Source: Cupriavidus taiwanensis LMG 19424 (GTDB lineage Bacteria > Pseudomonadota > Gammaproteobacteria > Burkholderiales > Burkholderiaceae). Taken from it: DNA of 64,000 nucleotides. Positions 53,051 through 62,093 of this stretch are shown in pieces (position 1 is the first letter of the stretch; each line of letters opens with the position of its first letter). The notes under the pieces were generated by a model. The model had not been told where the DNA came from. It searched no databases and saw only the letters and a program-made list of their open reading frames with translations. A program made the position numbers and the translations under genes. The DNA lies in assembly GCF_000069785.1 (NCBI RefSeq), contig NC_010530.1, positions 111,001 through 175,000 of the forward strand, read 5' to 3'.

Positions 53051-54008
53051 GGCCGGGCTGGCTACGCGCGCAGGCCGCGCGCAGCGCATCGGCCAGCAGC
53101 CGCATGCCCGGCGTGGACGCGCGACGCTTGCGCGTAATCAGGCCATATGGCACCAGCCGGCCCCGCAGCGCTACCGGCAGGATCGCCAGCGCGCCCAGCG
53201 CGGCAAAATAGCGCGCGATCGCGTCGGGCACGACCGCCACGCGCTCGCTGGCGGCCAGCAAGGGCAGCGTTGCCATGATGGATGAGGTTTCAATGACATC
53301 CTCGGGCGGCGGCACGCGCGCGTCGCGGAAGGCCTGGTCAATGATCTGCCGCATCGGGCTGGCAGCGGGCTGGATGATCCAGGGACAGCCCGCCAGCGAC
53401 GCCAGCCGCACGGCACGCTTGCCGGCCTGCGGGTGTGCGGGGCCGGCTACGATCGACAAGGTCTCCTCGCCCAGCGGCTCGAACACCAGGTCTTGCGCCA
53501 GCACATCCGCCGGGATGCGGCCCACGACTACGTCGAGGGCATCCTGTCGCAGCGCCTGCACCAGGACGTCGCTGGTATCCACCTGCAGCGAGATGTGCAG
53601 TTGCGGGTAGTGCGCCTTCAGGCCGTTGATGGTGCCGCTGAGCAGACCGGGCACCGGCGCGAGGATGGCGCCGATCCGCACCTTGCCGACCACGCCCACG
53701 GCGATCGCGGCAAACTCGTCGCGCAGCGCATCGAGATCGGACAGCACCACGCGCGCGTAGCGGATCAGCGCTTCGCCGAACAGCGTCGGTGCGATGCCGC
53801 GGGCGTGGCGCGTGAACAGCAGCGCGCCGACGATGTCCTCCAGTTCTTGCAGCGCCTTGGTGGCCGCCGGCTGGGTCAACGCCAGTTCATCCGCGGCACC
53901 GCGCAGCGTGCCATGGCCGGCCAGTGCCAGCACCAGGCGCAGATGGCGCATTTGCAGGCGTTTGCGCAGCGTGGCGGCGCTGGACAACAGGTTCTGTGGC
54001 TGGGACAT
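53019..54008 (-). CDS. LysR-family regulator, GbpR-like
   Basis: This 329-residue protein has the LysR HTH (HGTLRGAADELALTQPAATKALQELE abbreviated: LRGAADELALTQPA, TKALQELE) and a periplasmic-binding-protein-like effector domain. The N-terminus MRHLRLVLALAGHGTL and the RHARGIAPTLFGE segment match the sugar-binding-protein regulator (GbpR) group. It overlaps the 3' end of the AcoR-like gene by 32 bases on the other strand. It is last on the strand of the lactonase-MFS-amidohydrolase genes and is their likely regulator, possibly responding to a sugar acid or lactone. Confidence 0.88.
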   Translation of the reverse strand: MSQPQNLLSSAATLRKRLQMRHLRLVLALAGHGTLRGAADELALTQPAATKALQELEDIVGALLFTRHARGIAPTLFGEALIRYARVVLSDLDALRDEFAAIAVGVVGKVRIGAILAPVPGLLSGTINGLKAHYPQLHISLQVDTSDVLVQALRQDALDVVVGRIPADVLAQDLVFEPLGEETLSIVAGPAHPQAGKRAVRLASLAGCPWIIQPAASPMRQIIDQAFRDARVPPPEDVIETSSIMATLPLLAASERVAVVPDAIARYFAALGALAILPVALRGRLVPYGLITRKRRASTPGMRLLADALRAACARSQPGPTPAPRRRAG

Positions 54009-54080
54009 GGCGGGGTGTGAGCGTCACGTCCTTATAGCATGCACGCGGCCGGCGCGGCCGATGGCTCAGCAGGATCCGAA

Positions 54081-55043
54081 CTATCCTACCGGTGGCTGCG
54101 CCATGTCCGCACGCGCAATGCGGTAGAAGCGCGCCGCATTCTCCGCCAGCACGCGGATCCGCGCCGCAGGGTCGGGCAAGGCCTCGCATACGGTGCCGAG
54201 CACCGTGCCGAAACTGGCGCTCAGCGAGGCGACCGGCAGGTTGCTGCCAAACATGGCGCGCTCATGGCCGAAGATGGCCAGCGTCTCGCGCACGATGCGG
54301 CGGTTGCCCGCCGCATCCCAGCGGCCGCCGGGCAGCCCGAACTCGGACAGCTTGACCATTACGTTGGGGCAGGCGGCGAGCGCCTCCATGCCGCGGCGCC
54401 AATGCGCCAGGCCGGCGTCGGAGCGGTCCAGCGGCAGGCCGGTGTGGTTCAGCGCAATGCGCAGCTCCGGCAGAGCGGCGGCCACCTGCGCCGCCTCGGC
54501 CAGGTGCCAGAACGGCACGCGCAAGTCCCATGACAGCCCGTGGCGCGGCAGGCGCGCGAGATCATCCAGCCAGGCCTGGTCCTGCATGGAACCGGCCTTG
54601 GCGGCCACCGCTTCGCCCGGCTTGCTGGCGGTCAGCGGCTTGCAGCGGATGCCACGTACCCGCGCAAAGCTCGCCTGCCGCGCAAGCACTGCGGCGCAGC
54701 CGGACGTGCCGAACGGTGCGTAGGCCACCACCGCGGCGGCCATGCCTTGCGGCCAGCCGGGCTCGTGCAGCCAGGCGGTTTCGGCGACCGCCTCGCTGCG
54801 GTCGCGTTCGGCCTCGACATGCACCGTGGCCAGCACGGTGACGTGGCCGTCCTCATGCGTATCTTGCCGGTACTGCGCCGGCAGGTAGTCGTGCCGCAGC
54901 GCCCGATTGTCGCCAAGGAAAAACGCGGCCGGCTCGCAGGCGTCCTGCAGCCAGGGATAATGCCCGCGATCCAGCCGCCACAGGTGGTGATGGGCATCGA
55001 CGATGGCCAGCGGCGCGCCGCCGCACGCCAGGCCGCGCGTCAT
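54081..55043 (-). CDS. Amidohydrolase-2 family lactonase (fuconolactonase-like)
   Basis: This 320-residue protein starts at ATG 55043, overlapping the MFS stop by four bases. It is a TIM-barrel amidohydrolase with AIVDAHHHLWRLDRGHYPWL (metal-binding HxH), ALNHTGLP and FGSNLPVASL. This pattern fits sugar-acid lactonases (L-fucono- or L-rhamnono-lactone) or 2-pyrone-4,6-dicarboxylate hydrolases. Neighbours (MFS carrier of the ACS type and a beta-propeller protein) favour a lactone substrate. The reaction is unproven. Confidence 0.85.
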   Translation of the reverse strand: MTRGLACGGAPLAIVDAHHHLWRLDRGHYPWLQDACEPAAFFLGDNRALRHDYLPAQYRQDTHEDGHVTVLATVHVEAERDRSEAVAETAWLHEPGWPQGMAAAVVAYAPFGTSGCAAVLARQASFARVRGIRCKPLTASKPGEAVAAKAGSMQDQAWLDDLARLPRHGLSWDLRVPFWHLAEAAQVAAALPELRIALNHTGLPLDRSDAGLAHWRRGMEALAACPNVMVKLSEFGLPGGRWDAAGNRRIVRETLAIFGHERAMFGSNLPVASLSASFGTVLGTVCEALPDPAARIRVLAENAARFYRIARADMAQPPVG

Positions 55044-56344
55044 CGGCAACGCTCCGGCAAGGTTGCCGCCAGGACCGCGGCCAACACCAGCGCCCCGGCC
55101 AACAGGTAGACACCTGCACCGGCATCGACATGCTGGATCAGCAGTCCGACCGCGTACGGCCCGCAGAACCCGCCGAGATTGCCGAGCGCATTGATCAGGC
55201 CGCGCGCCACGCCGGCGTCGTCCGCCGCCAGCAGCCGGGGCGGCAAGGTCCAGAACACGCCCGCCGCGGCCTGCAGGCAGACGCCGCTGCCAACCAGCAG
55301 GCCATAGGCCAGCCAGGTGTTGGCGTGGAACCAGACCGAACCGGCCAGGCACGCGGCAAATGCCAGCAGCGGCCACGTCACGAAGGCGCGCCGGCGCCCG
55401 CTGCGGTCTGACCAGGCGGACACCAGCAAGATGCCTGCCATGGTGCCCACATACGGCAACATGGCCAGCAAGCCCACTTGTCCCATGTCCCCGTGGGTCA
55501 AGTTCTTGAGGATGGTGGGCAGCCACAGGGTGTAGCCGTAGATGCCCATCTGGTACAGGAAATTCAGGGCGATCAGGCGCCAGATCACGGCATCGCGCAG
55601 CAGCCGTGCCAGCACCGAGTGCGTGGCCGGCGCCCTTGCCGGCGCGGCGTGCTGCTGCTCCGCATGCAGCCGGCCCAGCACATAGTCGCGTTCGGCCGCG
55701 CTGATCCACCTGGCTTCCTGCGGACGGTCGCAGGCCAGCAGCCACCAGAGGGCCAGGCACAGGGCCGAGATCAGGCCCTCGATGATAAACAGCCAGCGCC
55801 AGTCGAGCGCGGCGATCACCAGCCCCGACAGCGGGGCGGTGATCATTCCCGCTATCGGCACGAACAGGATCACCAGTGCATTGGCGCGGCCGCGCTCATG
55901 GTCCGGAAACCAGTTGCCGATCATGGTCAGCACCACCGGCAGCATGCCGCCCTCGGCCACGCCGAGCGCAAAGCGCAGGATCAGCAGTTCGGTCTGGTTG
56001 CGCACCAGTCCGGTCAGCACCGACAGCACCGCCCACGCCAGCATCGACCAGGCGATAAACCTGCGGCCGCTGCCGCGCACGGCCAGCTTGCCGCCGGGGA
56101 TTTGCAGGAACAGATAGCCGGCAAAGAAGATGCCGCCGGCGAGGCCCGCCATGCCGGCGCCGATGCCGAGCGCTTCGCTCATGCCGCCGGGCATGGCAAA
56201 GGCGATATTGACGCGGTCCATATAGGACACGATGCACACCATCAGGATGGGCGGGATCACCCGCCACCAGCGCTGGGCCGGAATGCCGGTGCGGGAATCG
56301 AGGACGGGCGTGCAGGCGCCGCCCGCGGGTTGCGAAATGGTCAT
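55040..56344 (-). CDS. MFS transporter, anion:cation symporter (ACS) family
   Basis: This 434-residue protein starts at ATG 56344 behind CTGGAGGAGACC. It has twelve helices, with YMDRVNIAFAMP in helix 1, as in ACS carriers such as glucarate, galactonate and tartrate transporters, and GYLFLQIPGGKLAVRGSGRR as the loop 2-3 signature region. It probably imports a sugar acid or hydroxy-acid by proton symport. The gene lies between the propeller and amidohydrolase genes on one transcript. No truncation. Confidence 0.9.
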   Translation of the reverse strand: MTISQPAGGACTPVLDSRTGIPAQRWWRVIPPILMVCIVSYMDRVNIAFAMPGGMSEALGIGAGMAGLAGGIFFAGYLFLQIPGGKLAVRGSGRRFIAWSMLAWAVLSVLTGLVRNQTELLILRFALGVAEGGMLPVVLTMIGNWFPDHERGRANALVILFVPIAGMITAPLSGLVIAALDWRWLFIIEGLISALCLALWWLLACDRPQEARWISAAERDYVLGRLHAEQQHAAPARAPATHSVLARLLRDAVIWRLIALNFLYQMGIYGYTLWLPTILKNLTHGDMGQVGLLAMLPYVGTMAGILLVSAWSDRSGRRRAFVTWPLLAFAACLAGSVWFHANTWLAYGLLVGSGVCLQAAAGVFWTLPPRLLAADDAGVARGLINALGNLGGFCGPYAVGLLIQHVDAGAGVYLLAGALVLAAVLAATLPERCR

Positions 56345-56364
56345 GGTCTCCTCCAGGGCTGCCG

Positions 56365-57354
56365 TCAGCGAGTGCGCCGGGGCTGCGGCACCTTGTCTGG
56401 GTTGGGGGGCAATTCGCGCGGCAGCGCCAGGATCGCCAGCCCATCCGGCTCCTTGCCGGTGGCAAAGGCGTGGCGCAAGGTGAGCGTGCGCAGGTCGAGC
56501 ACGCCGACGCTGTTGTCATTCAGGGCGAGCCAGGCGCGGCCGGGGTCGGCGGGATGGAAGGCCAGCGCGATGGGTTTCGCGCCGGTATCGACCCGGGCCA
56601 GTTCTGCCAGCGTGTACGGGTCGAAGAAACGCAAGCTGCGCTCGCCATAGTTCAGCGCGATCAGCCGCTTGCAGGGCGACCAGTAGAGCCGTGTCGGATC
56701 CTCGCCGGTTGCGGCCGTACCCAATTCTGCGAGGGTATGGGCGTCCAGCTGCGTGATGCGGTGCTCATCCCGGCTGGCAACGTAGAGCATGGCTTCGTCG
56801 GGGCTCAGGCAGCAGCCTTCCGGGCGCCGGCCGGCATGCACGGCCAGCGGCTGGCGCGTGGCGTCGTGGGGATGAACCAGCGTCACGGTGTGCGACAGCA
56901 GGCTGGTGACATAGGCACGCTGGCCGTCGCGCGACAGCACGAACAAGTGGCTCTTGACGCCGCCGGAAGGCACCGCGCGGTCCGGCGTGTGCCGTGACGA
57001 CGGCACTTCGAACACCAGCAGCATGTTGTCGCGCTCGCTCAGCGCGTAGACGCGGCCCCGCGCATCGAGCTGCAGGCCGTGGATGCGATGCCATGGCGCG
57101 CAGCCCAGCACGCCATGCCGCTCGCCGCGGACCAGGTCGACCGCGATCACCGCCGCGCCGCCATCGCCGGGATGGGCAAAGGTCTGCACGCCGTAGTGGC
57201 CGACATAGCCCAGCAGCCGGTCGCGGTCGATGGCGAATTCGTGGGGGTATTCCGGCAGCGGCACGGTAAAGCGGCGTGCCCCGGTCTGCAGGTCATAGGC
57301 ACTGAAGCTGTGGCCGAATTTTTCCACCAGTACCGCGGTCCAGCGGTTATCCAT
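56365..57354 (-). CDS. YVTN/lactonase-type beta-propeller protein
   Basis: This 329-residue protein starts at ATG 57354 behind CGAGGAGACGAC. Repeated blade signatures (VVAYDLQTGARRFTVPLP-like strand; SPDEAMLYVASRDEHRITQLDA; FHPADPGRAWLALNDNSVGVLD) show a beta-propeller of about six or seven blades. Relatives include lactonases and YncE-like scaffold proteins. There is no signal peptide, so it is cytoplasmic, which fits 6-phosphogluconolactonase- or sugar-lactonase-like roles. It is the first gene of the leftward LysR-controlled operon. Confidence 0.75.
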   Translation of the reverse strand: MDNRWTAVLVEKFGHSFSAYDLQTGARRFTVPLPEYPHEFAIDRDRLLGYVGHYGVQTFAHPGDGGAAVIAVDLVRGERHGVLGCAPWHRIHGLQLDARGRVYALSERDNMLLVFEVPSSRHTPDRAVPSGGVKSHLFVLSRDGQRAYVTSLLSHTVTLVHPHDATRQPLAVHAGRRPEGCCLSPDEAMLYVASRDEHRITQLDAHTLAELGTAATGEDPTRLYWSPCKRLIALNYGERSLRFFDPYTLAELARVDTGAKPIALAFHPADPGRAWLALNDNSVGVLDLRTLTLRHAFATGKEPDGLAILALPRELPPNPDKVPQPRRTR

Positions 57355-57518
57355 GTCGTCTCCTCGTCGTCTTCGCCGGGGGCGGCGAAGCTCGCTATGG
57401 CGAGGACGAAAGTCTGGCGCAGGCAGCTGCACCGAACCATTGAATATTGGCTATTCAGGTATTCCCGCCAGTAATCGGCGCGGGTGGGGCCGGTCATGGT
57501 GATACGAGTGTCCAGCCT

Positions 57519-57537
57519 GTACACCTGCACTGTGACA
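57519..57537. promoter_or_regulatory. Candidate AcoR upstream activating site
   Basis: GTACACCTGCACTGTGACA has imperfect inverted arms (TGTaCAc / GTGaCA) and lies 126-144 bases upstream of the sigma-54 promoter, a usual enhancer distance. The motif match to known AcoR sites is inferred. Confidence 0.4.
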
Positions 57538-57662
57538 CCTGTCTCGCCGTGGTGGTCGTCCGAGCCGCCGGTCTGGCGAAAGCGCAGCGGTTTTTGCGGG
57601 TTATCCCTGAAGTCGGATGCACCGCAACGCCCGGATTTCGCCATCGCGATGCCATCCGGCCA

Positions 57663-57679
57663 CTGGCACAGCCATTGCA
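57663..57679 (+). promoter_or_regulatory. Sigma-54 (-24/-12) promoter of acoXABC
   Basis: CTGGCACAGCCATTGCA matches the consensus TGGCAC-N5-TTGCA exactly at the GG and GC positions. It ends 40 bases before the acoX start. Confidence 0.85.
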
Positions 57680-57719
57680 AATACGCCTGTCACGACAACG
57701 ACAACACAGGAGACAGGCT

Positions 57720-58787
57720 ATGGGGCAGCCCAGGTTCGCCGATGCGCCGCTGGTCGGCATCATCGCCAATCCGGTTTCGGCGCGCGACATCCGCCGCGTG
57801 ATCGCCAACGCCAACAGCCTGCAGCTGGCTGACCGCGTCAATATCGTGCTGCGCCTGCTGGCCGCGCTGTCGTCCTGCGGCGTGCGGCGCGTGCTGATGA
57901 TGCCCGACCGCGAAGGGCTGCGCGTCATGCTGGCGCGGCACCTGGCGCACCGCCAGGGGCCCGACTCGAGCCTGCCCGAGGTCGCGTATCTCGACATGCC
58001 AGTGGCCTCGCGCGTCGACGACACGCTGCACGCCGCGCGCTGCATGGCCGATGCGGGCGTGGCCGCGATCATCGTGCTGGGCGGCGACGGCACCCACCGC
58101 GCCGTGGTGCGCGAATGCGGCGCGGTGCCGATCGCGGGCCTTTCGACCGGCACCAACAATGCCTACCCCGAGATGCGCGAGCCCACCGTCACCGGGCTCG
58201 CCACCGGCCTCTATGCCACCGGCCGCATTCCCGCCAGCCAGGCGCTGGCGTCGAACAAGCGCCTGGACATCGTCATCCGCGACGGCAATGGCACCTTCCG
58301 CCGCGACATCGCGCTGGTCGATGCCGTGATCTCGCACGAACACTTCATCGGCGCGCGCGCACTGTGGAAGACCGACACGCTGGCCGCGGTCTACGTGTCG
58401 TTTGCCGATCCCGAAGCGATCGGGCTGTCGTCGATTGCCGGCTTGCTCGAGCCGGTGGGTCGGCGCGATGCGGGCGGCCTGGCGATCGAACTGGCGGCGC
58501 CGGGCGCGGGTGAATTCGAACTAAGCGCGCCGATCGCGCCCGGCCTGATGTGCACCGTGCCGATTGCCGGCTGGCAGCGCCTCGCGCACGGCCGCCCGCA
58601 TCGCGTGCGCCAGCGCAGCGGCGTCGTCGCGCTGGACGGCGAGCGCGAGCTGACCTTTGGTCCGGACGATGAGGTCACCGTCACGCTGCACGACCACGCC
58701 TTTCGCAGCATCGACGTCGCCGCGTGCATGCGCCACGCGGCGCGCCACCACCTGATGCGCAGCGTGCCGCAGCACGCCATGGCCTGA
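57720..58787 (+). CDS. acoX: AcoX, acetoin catabolism protein (NAD-kinase-like)
   Basis: This 355-residue protein starts at ATG 57720 behind ACAGGAGACAG. It has an ATP-NAD-kinase-like core: ANPVSARD (16-23), GGDGTHR (121-127) and GLSTGTNNAYP. AcoX is encoded first in the aco operon of Cupriavidus necator; its biochemical role is undecided. The fold suggests it may bind NAD or ATP. It is 63 bases upstream of acoA in the same transcript. A start farther upstream is unlikely because it would cover the sigma-54 promoter. Confidence 0.92.
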   Translation: MGQPRFADAPLVGIIANPVSARDIRRVIANANSLQLADRVNIVLRLLAALSSCGVRRVLMMPDREGLRVMLARHLAHRQGPDSSLPEVAYLDMPVASRVDDTLHAARCMADAGVAAIIVLGGDGTHRAVVRECGAVPIAGLSTGTNNAYPEMREPTVTGLATGLYATGRIPASQALASNKRLDIVIRDGNGTFRRDIALVDAVISHEHFIGARALWKTDTLAAVYVSFADPEAIGLSSIAGLLEPVGRRDAGGLAIELAAPGAGEFELSAPIAPGLMCTVPIAGWQRLAHGRPHRVRQRSGVVALDGERELTFGPDDEVTVTLHDHAFRSIDVAACMRHAARHHLMRSVPQHAMA

Positions 58788-58850
58788 GTACGCCGGCCAA
58801 GCGTCCCCGCTTTTCTTGAAGTGCAACACCTGAAAACGAAGGAGACAGAC

Positions 58851-59852
58851 ATGACAGCCAGAGCCTCACACGACCCTGCCGCGCTGCCGCTCGACAAGGA
58901 GACGCTGCTGACGGTGTACCGCAAGATGCGCACCATCCGCGATTTCGAGGAACGCCTGCACGTGGACTTCGCGCGCGGCGACATCCCGGGCTTCGTCCAC
59001 CTGTATGCGGGCGAGGAAGCCGCGGGCGTCGGCATCCTGCACCACCTGCACGACGGCGACCGCATCGCCAGCACGCACCGCGGCCATGGCCACTGCATTG
59101 CCAAGGGCGTCGACCCGGTGGCGATGATGAAGGAGATCTACGGCAAGAAGGGCGGCTCGTGCAACGGCAAGGGCGGCTCGATGCATATCGCCGACCTGTC
59201 CAAGGGCATGATGGGCGCCAACGGCATCCTCGGCGCGGGCGCGCCGCTGATTTGTGGCGCAGCGCTGGCAGCGAAGTTCCGCGGCAAGGGCGAGGTCGGC
59301 ATCACCTTTTGCGGCGACGGTGCTTCCAACCAGGGCACCTTCCTGGAAAGCCTGAACCTGGCTGCGGTGTGGAACCTGCCGGTGATCTTCGTGATCGAGA
59401 ACAACGGCTACGCCGAATCGACTTCGCGCGACTACGGCACCGCGGTGGACAGCTACGTCGACCGCGCCGCGGGCTTCGGCATCCCGGGCGTGACCGTCGA
59501 CGGCACCGATTTCTTCGCGGTCCACGAAGCCGCGGGCGAAGTCATCCGCCGCGCGCGCGAAGGCGGCGGGCCGTCGCTGCTCGAATGCAAGATGGTCCGC
59601 TTCTACGGCCACTTCGAAGGCGATGCGCAGACCTACCGCGCCGCCGGCGAACTCGACGACATCCGCGCCAACAAGGATTGCCTGAAGCTGTTCGGCCGCA
59701 CCGTGACGCAAGCCGGCGTGGTCGCGCGCGAAGAGCTCGACGCCATCGACCGCGAAGTCGCCGCATTGATCGAGCACGCCGTGCAGGAAGCCAAGGCGGC
59801 GCCCCAGCCGGGCCCGGAAGACCTGCTGACCGACGTCTACGTCAGCTACTGA
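58851..59852 (+). CDS. acoA: Acetoin dehydrogenase E1 component, alpha subunit
   Basis: This 333-residue protein starts at ATG 58851 behind AAGGAGACAG. It has the ThDP motif from GDG (155-157, FCGDGASNQG) to NN (184-185, VIENNGYA) and the phosphopyruvate-dehydrogenase-like segments RGHGHCIAKG and GKGGSMHI. It pairs with AcoB to cleave acetoin to acetaldehyde and a hydroxyethyl-ThDP intermediate. The same family includes pyruvate dehydrogenase E1-alpha; the operon with acoX and acoC fixes the name. Confidence 0.95.
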   Translation: MTARASHDPAALPLDKETLLTVYRKMRTIRDFEERLHVDFARGDIPGFVHLYAGEEAAGVGILHHLHDGDRIASTHRGHGHCIAKGVDPVAMMKEIYGKKGGSCNGKGGSMHIADLSKGMMGANGILGAGAPLICGAALAAKFRGKGEVGITFCGDGASNQGTFLESLNLAAVWNLPVIFVIENNGYAESTSRDYGTAVDSYVDRAAGFGIPGVTVDGTDFFAVHEAAGEVIRRAREGGGPSLLECKMVRFYGHFEGDAQTYRAAGELDDIRANKDCLKLFGRTVTQAGVVAREELDAIDREVAALIEHAVQEAKAAPQPGPEDLLTDVYVSY

Positions 59853-59887
59853 TCCGCCACGCGCAAACCAATTATCAGGAGACAGAC

Positions 59888-60904
59888 ATGGCTCGCAAAC
59901 TGAGCATCAAGCTGGCGATCAACGAGGCGATCGACCAGGAAATGACCCGCGACCCCAGCGTCATCATGCTGGGCGAGGACATCGTCGGCGGCGCCGGCGC
60001 GGACGGCGAGAAGGACGCCTGGGGTGGCGTGCTGGGCGTGACCAAGGGCCTGTACGCCAAGCACGGCGACCGGCTGCTGGACACGCCGCTGTCCGAGTCC
60101 GCCTACGTGGGCGCGGCCATCGGCGCCGCGGCCTGCGGCATGCGGCCCATCGCGGAGCTGATGTTTATCGACTTCATGGGCGTGTGCTTCGACCAGATCT
60201 TCAACCAGGCCGCCAAGTTCCGCTACATGTTCGGCGGCAAGGCCGAGACCCCCGTGGTGATCCGCGCCATGGTGGGCGCGGGCTTCCGCGCCGCCGCGCA
60301 GCACAGCCAGATGCTGACGCCGCTGTTCACGCATATCCCCGGCCTGAAGGTGGTGTGCCCGTCCACGCCGTACGACACCAAGGGCCTGCTGATCCAGGCA
60401 ATCCGCGACAACGACCCGGTGATCTTCTGCGAGCACAAGAACCTCTATGGCCTGGAGGGCGACGTGCCGGAAGGCGCCTATGCGATCCCGTTCGGCGAGG
60501 CCAATATCGTGCGCGACGGCAAGGACGTGACCATCGTCACCTACGGGCTGATGGTGCATCGCGCGCTGGAAGCGGCGGCGACGCTGGCCAAGGAGGGTAT
60601 CGAGGCCGAGATCGTCGACCTGCGCACGCTCTCGCCGCTGGACATGGATACGGTTCTGGAGTCGGTCGAGAACACCGGCCGCCTGGTGGTGGTGGACGAG
60701 GCCAGCCCGCGCTGCAATATCGCCACCGATATCTCCGCGCAGGTCGCGCAGCAGGCCTTCGGTGCGCTCAAGGCCGGCATCGAGATGGTGTGCCCGCCGC
60801 ATACGCCGGTGCCGTTCTCACCCACGCTGGAAGACCTGTATATCCCCAGCGCGGCGCAGATCGCCAACGCCGCGCGCAAGACCGTGAAGGGAGGCAAGCA
60901 CTGA
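59888..60904 (+). CDS. acoB: Acetoin dehydrogenase E1 component, beta subunit
   Basis: This 338-residue protein starts at ATG 59888 behind CAGGAGACAG. It has the E1-beta transketolase fold: MLGEDIVGGAG, DTPLSESAYVGAAIGAAACGMRP abbreviated DTPLSESAYVG, IAELMFIDFMGVCFDQI and VDLRTLSPLD. It binds ThDP at the interface with AcoA in the E1 heterotetramer. It is 35 bases after acoA and overlaps acoC by one base. The active-site Glu is present in the GEDI motif. Confidence 0.95.
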   Translation: MARKLSIKLAINEAIDQEMTRDPSVIMLGEDIVGGAGADGEKDAWGGVLGVTKGLYAKHGDRLLDTPLSESAYVGAAIGAAACGMRPIAELMFIDFMGVCFDQIFNQAAKFRYMFGGKAETPVVIRAMVGAGFRAAAQHSQMLTPLFTHIPGLKVVCPSTPYDTKGLLIQAIRDNDPVIFCEHKNLYGLEGDVPEGAYAIPFGEANIVRDGKDVTIVTYGLMVHRALEAAATLAKEGIEAEIVDLRTLSPLDMDTVLESVENTGRLVVVDEASPRCNIATDISAQVAQQAFGALKAGIEMVCPPHTPVPFSPTLEDLYIPSAAQIANAARKTVKGGKH

Positions 60905-62019
60905 TGGCCACGCCTGCAATTACCCCGATCGTGATGCCCAAATGGGGCCTGTCGATGAAGGAAGGCACGGTCAATGCCTGGCTGGTCGACGAAGGCACCG
61001 AGATCACCGTGGGCATGCCGATCCTCGATGTGGAAACCGACAAGATCGCCAATGCGGTGGAGGCGCCCGACGCGGGCACGCTGCGCCGCAAGGTGGCGCA
61101 GGCCGGCGACGTGCTGCCGGTGAAGGCGCTGCTGGGCGTGCTGGCCCCTGGGGAGGTGAGCGATGCGCAGATCGATGAATACGTCGCGGCTTATGAAACG
61201 CCGGCGGACGATAGTGGCGACGAGGATGCCGCCAGCGCGTACCAGTTTGCCGAGGTCGACGGCATCCGGGTCCGCTATGCCCGCAAGGGCAACGGCGCCC
61301 AGACCGTGCTCTTCATCCACGGCTTTGGCGGAGACCTGGACAACTGGCTGTTCAACCTCGACCCCCTGGCCGACGCGTACACCGTGGTGGCGCTCGACCT
61401 GCCCGGCCACGGACAGTCGTCGCCGCGGCTCGCGGGCACGACGCTGGCACAGATGGCCGGCTTTGTAGCGCGCTTCATGGACGAGGCCGGGATCGAGGCG
61501 GCGCACGTGGTCGGCCACTCGATGGGCGGCGGCGTGGCCGCGCAGCTGGCGGTGGATGCGCCGCAGCGGGTGCTGTCGGTGGCGCTGGTGTCGCCGGTGG
61601 GCTTCGGCGAGGCCGTCAACAGCGACTATACCGATGGCTTCGTCAAGGCGCAGTCGCGGCGCGAACTCAAGCCCGTGGTCGAACTGCTGTTTGCCGACCC
61701 GGGGCTGGTGAGCCGGCAGATGCTGGACGACCTGTTGCGCTACAAGCGGCTCGATGGCGTCGACGAGGCGTTGGCCGCGCTCGGCCAGGGCCTGTTCGGC
61801 GGCGGCCGGCAGAGTGAGCAGCCGGGGCAGCGCCTGGCCGACAGCGGCAAGCGGGTGCTGGTGGTGTGGGGCGCCCAGGACCGCATCATCCCGGCTGGGC
61901 ATGCCGAGGCGGCGCCGCCCGGCGCTAACGTCAAGGTCTTTGCCGATGCCGGCCACATGAGCCAGATGGAGAAGGCCAACGACTTCAACGCGCTGCTAAG
62001 GCAGCACCTCGGCGGCTGA
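60904..62019 (+). CDS. acoC: Acetoin dehydrogenase E2 component (dihydrolipoyl acetyltransferase)
   Basis: This 371-residue protein has one N-terminal lipoyl domain (Lys 47 in VETDKIANAVEAP) and, instead of the usual catalytic 2-oxo-acid-transferase domain, a C-terminal alpha/beta-hydrolase domain with nucleophile Ser 206 (GHSMGGG), Asp in WGAQDRII (about 323) and His in DAGHMSQ (about 351). This two-part layout is known for AcoC of C. necator. It transfers the acetyl group to CoA. A lipoate-ligase-like gene follows at 62482. A hairpin at 62029-62056 may end the transcript. Confidence 0.95.
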   Translation: MATPAITPIVMPKWGLSMKEGTVNAWLVDEGTEITVGMPILDVETDKIANAVEAPDAGTLRRKVAQAGDVLPVKALLGVLAPGEVSDAQIDEYVAAYETPADDSGDEDAASAYQFAEVDGIRVRYARKGNGAQTVLFIHGFGGDLDNWLFNLDPLADAYTVVALDLPGHGQSSPRLAGTTLAQMAGFVARFMDEAGIEAAHVVGHSMGGGVAAQLAVDAPQRVLSVALVSPVGFGEAVNSDYTDGFVKAQSRRELKPVVELLFADPGLVSRQMLDDLLRYKRLDGVDEALAALGQGLFGGGRQSEQPGQRLADSGKRVLVVWGAQDRIIPAGHAEAAPPGANVKVFADAGHMSQMEKANDFNALLRQHLGG

Positions 62020-62028
62020 CGCCGCGGC

Positions 62029-62063
62029 GCGGGCGGCCGCATGCGCTGCCGCCCGCCTTTGTC
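62029..62063 (+). terminator. Possible terminator after acoC
   Basis: The perfect 9-base-pair stem GCGGGCGGC / GCCGCCCGC with a 10-base loop is followed by CTTTGTC. The T-run is short, so read-through into the AhpD-like gene is possible. Confidence 0.5.
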
Positions 62064-62093
62064 GAATCCACCGAATCACGACGACGTTTTCTC

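Larger units (their letters stand above)
57355..57719. other. aco promoter region (365 bases)
   Basis: This divergent region between the propeller gene (leftward) and acoX (rightward) holds the candidate AcoR site at 57519-57537 and the sigma-54 promoter at 57663-57679. A further A+T-rich segment near 57435-57465 may be the leftward promoter. No gene is seen. Confidence 0.65.
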
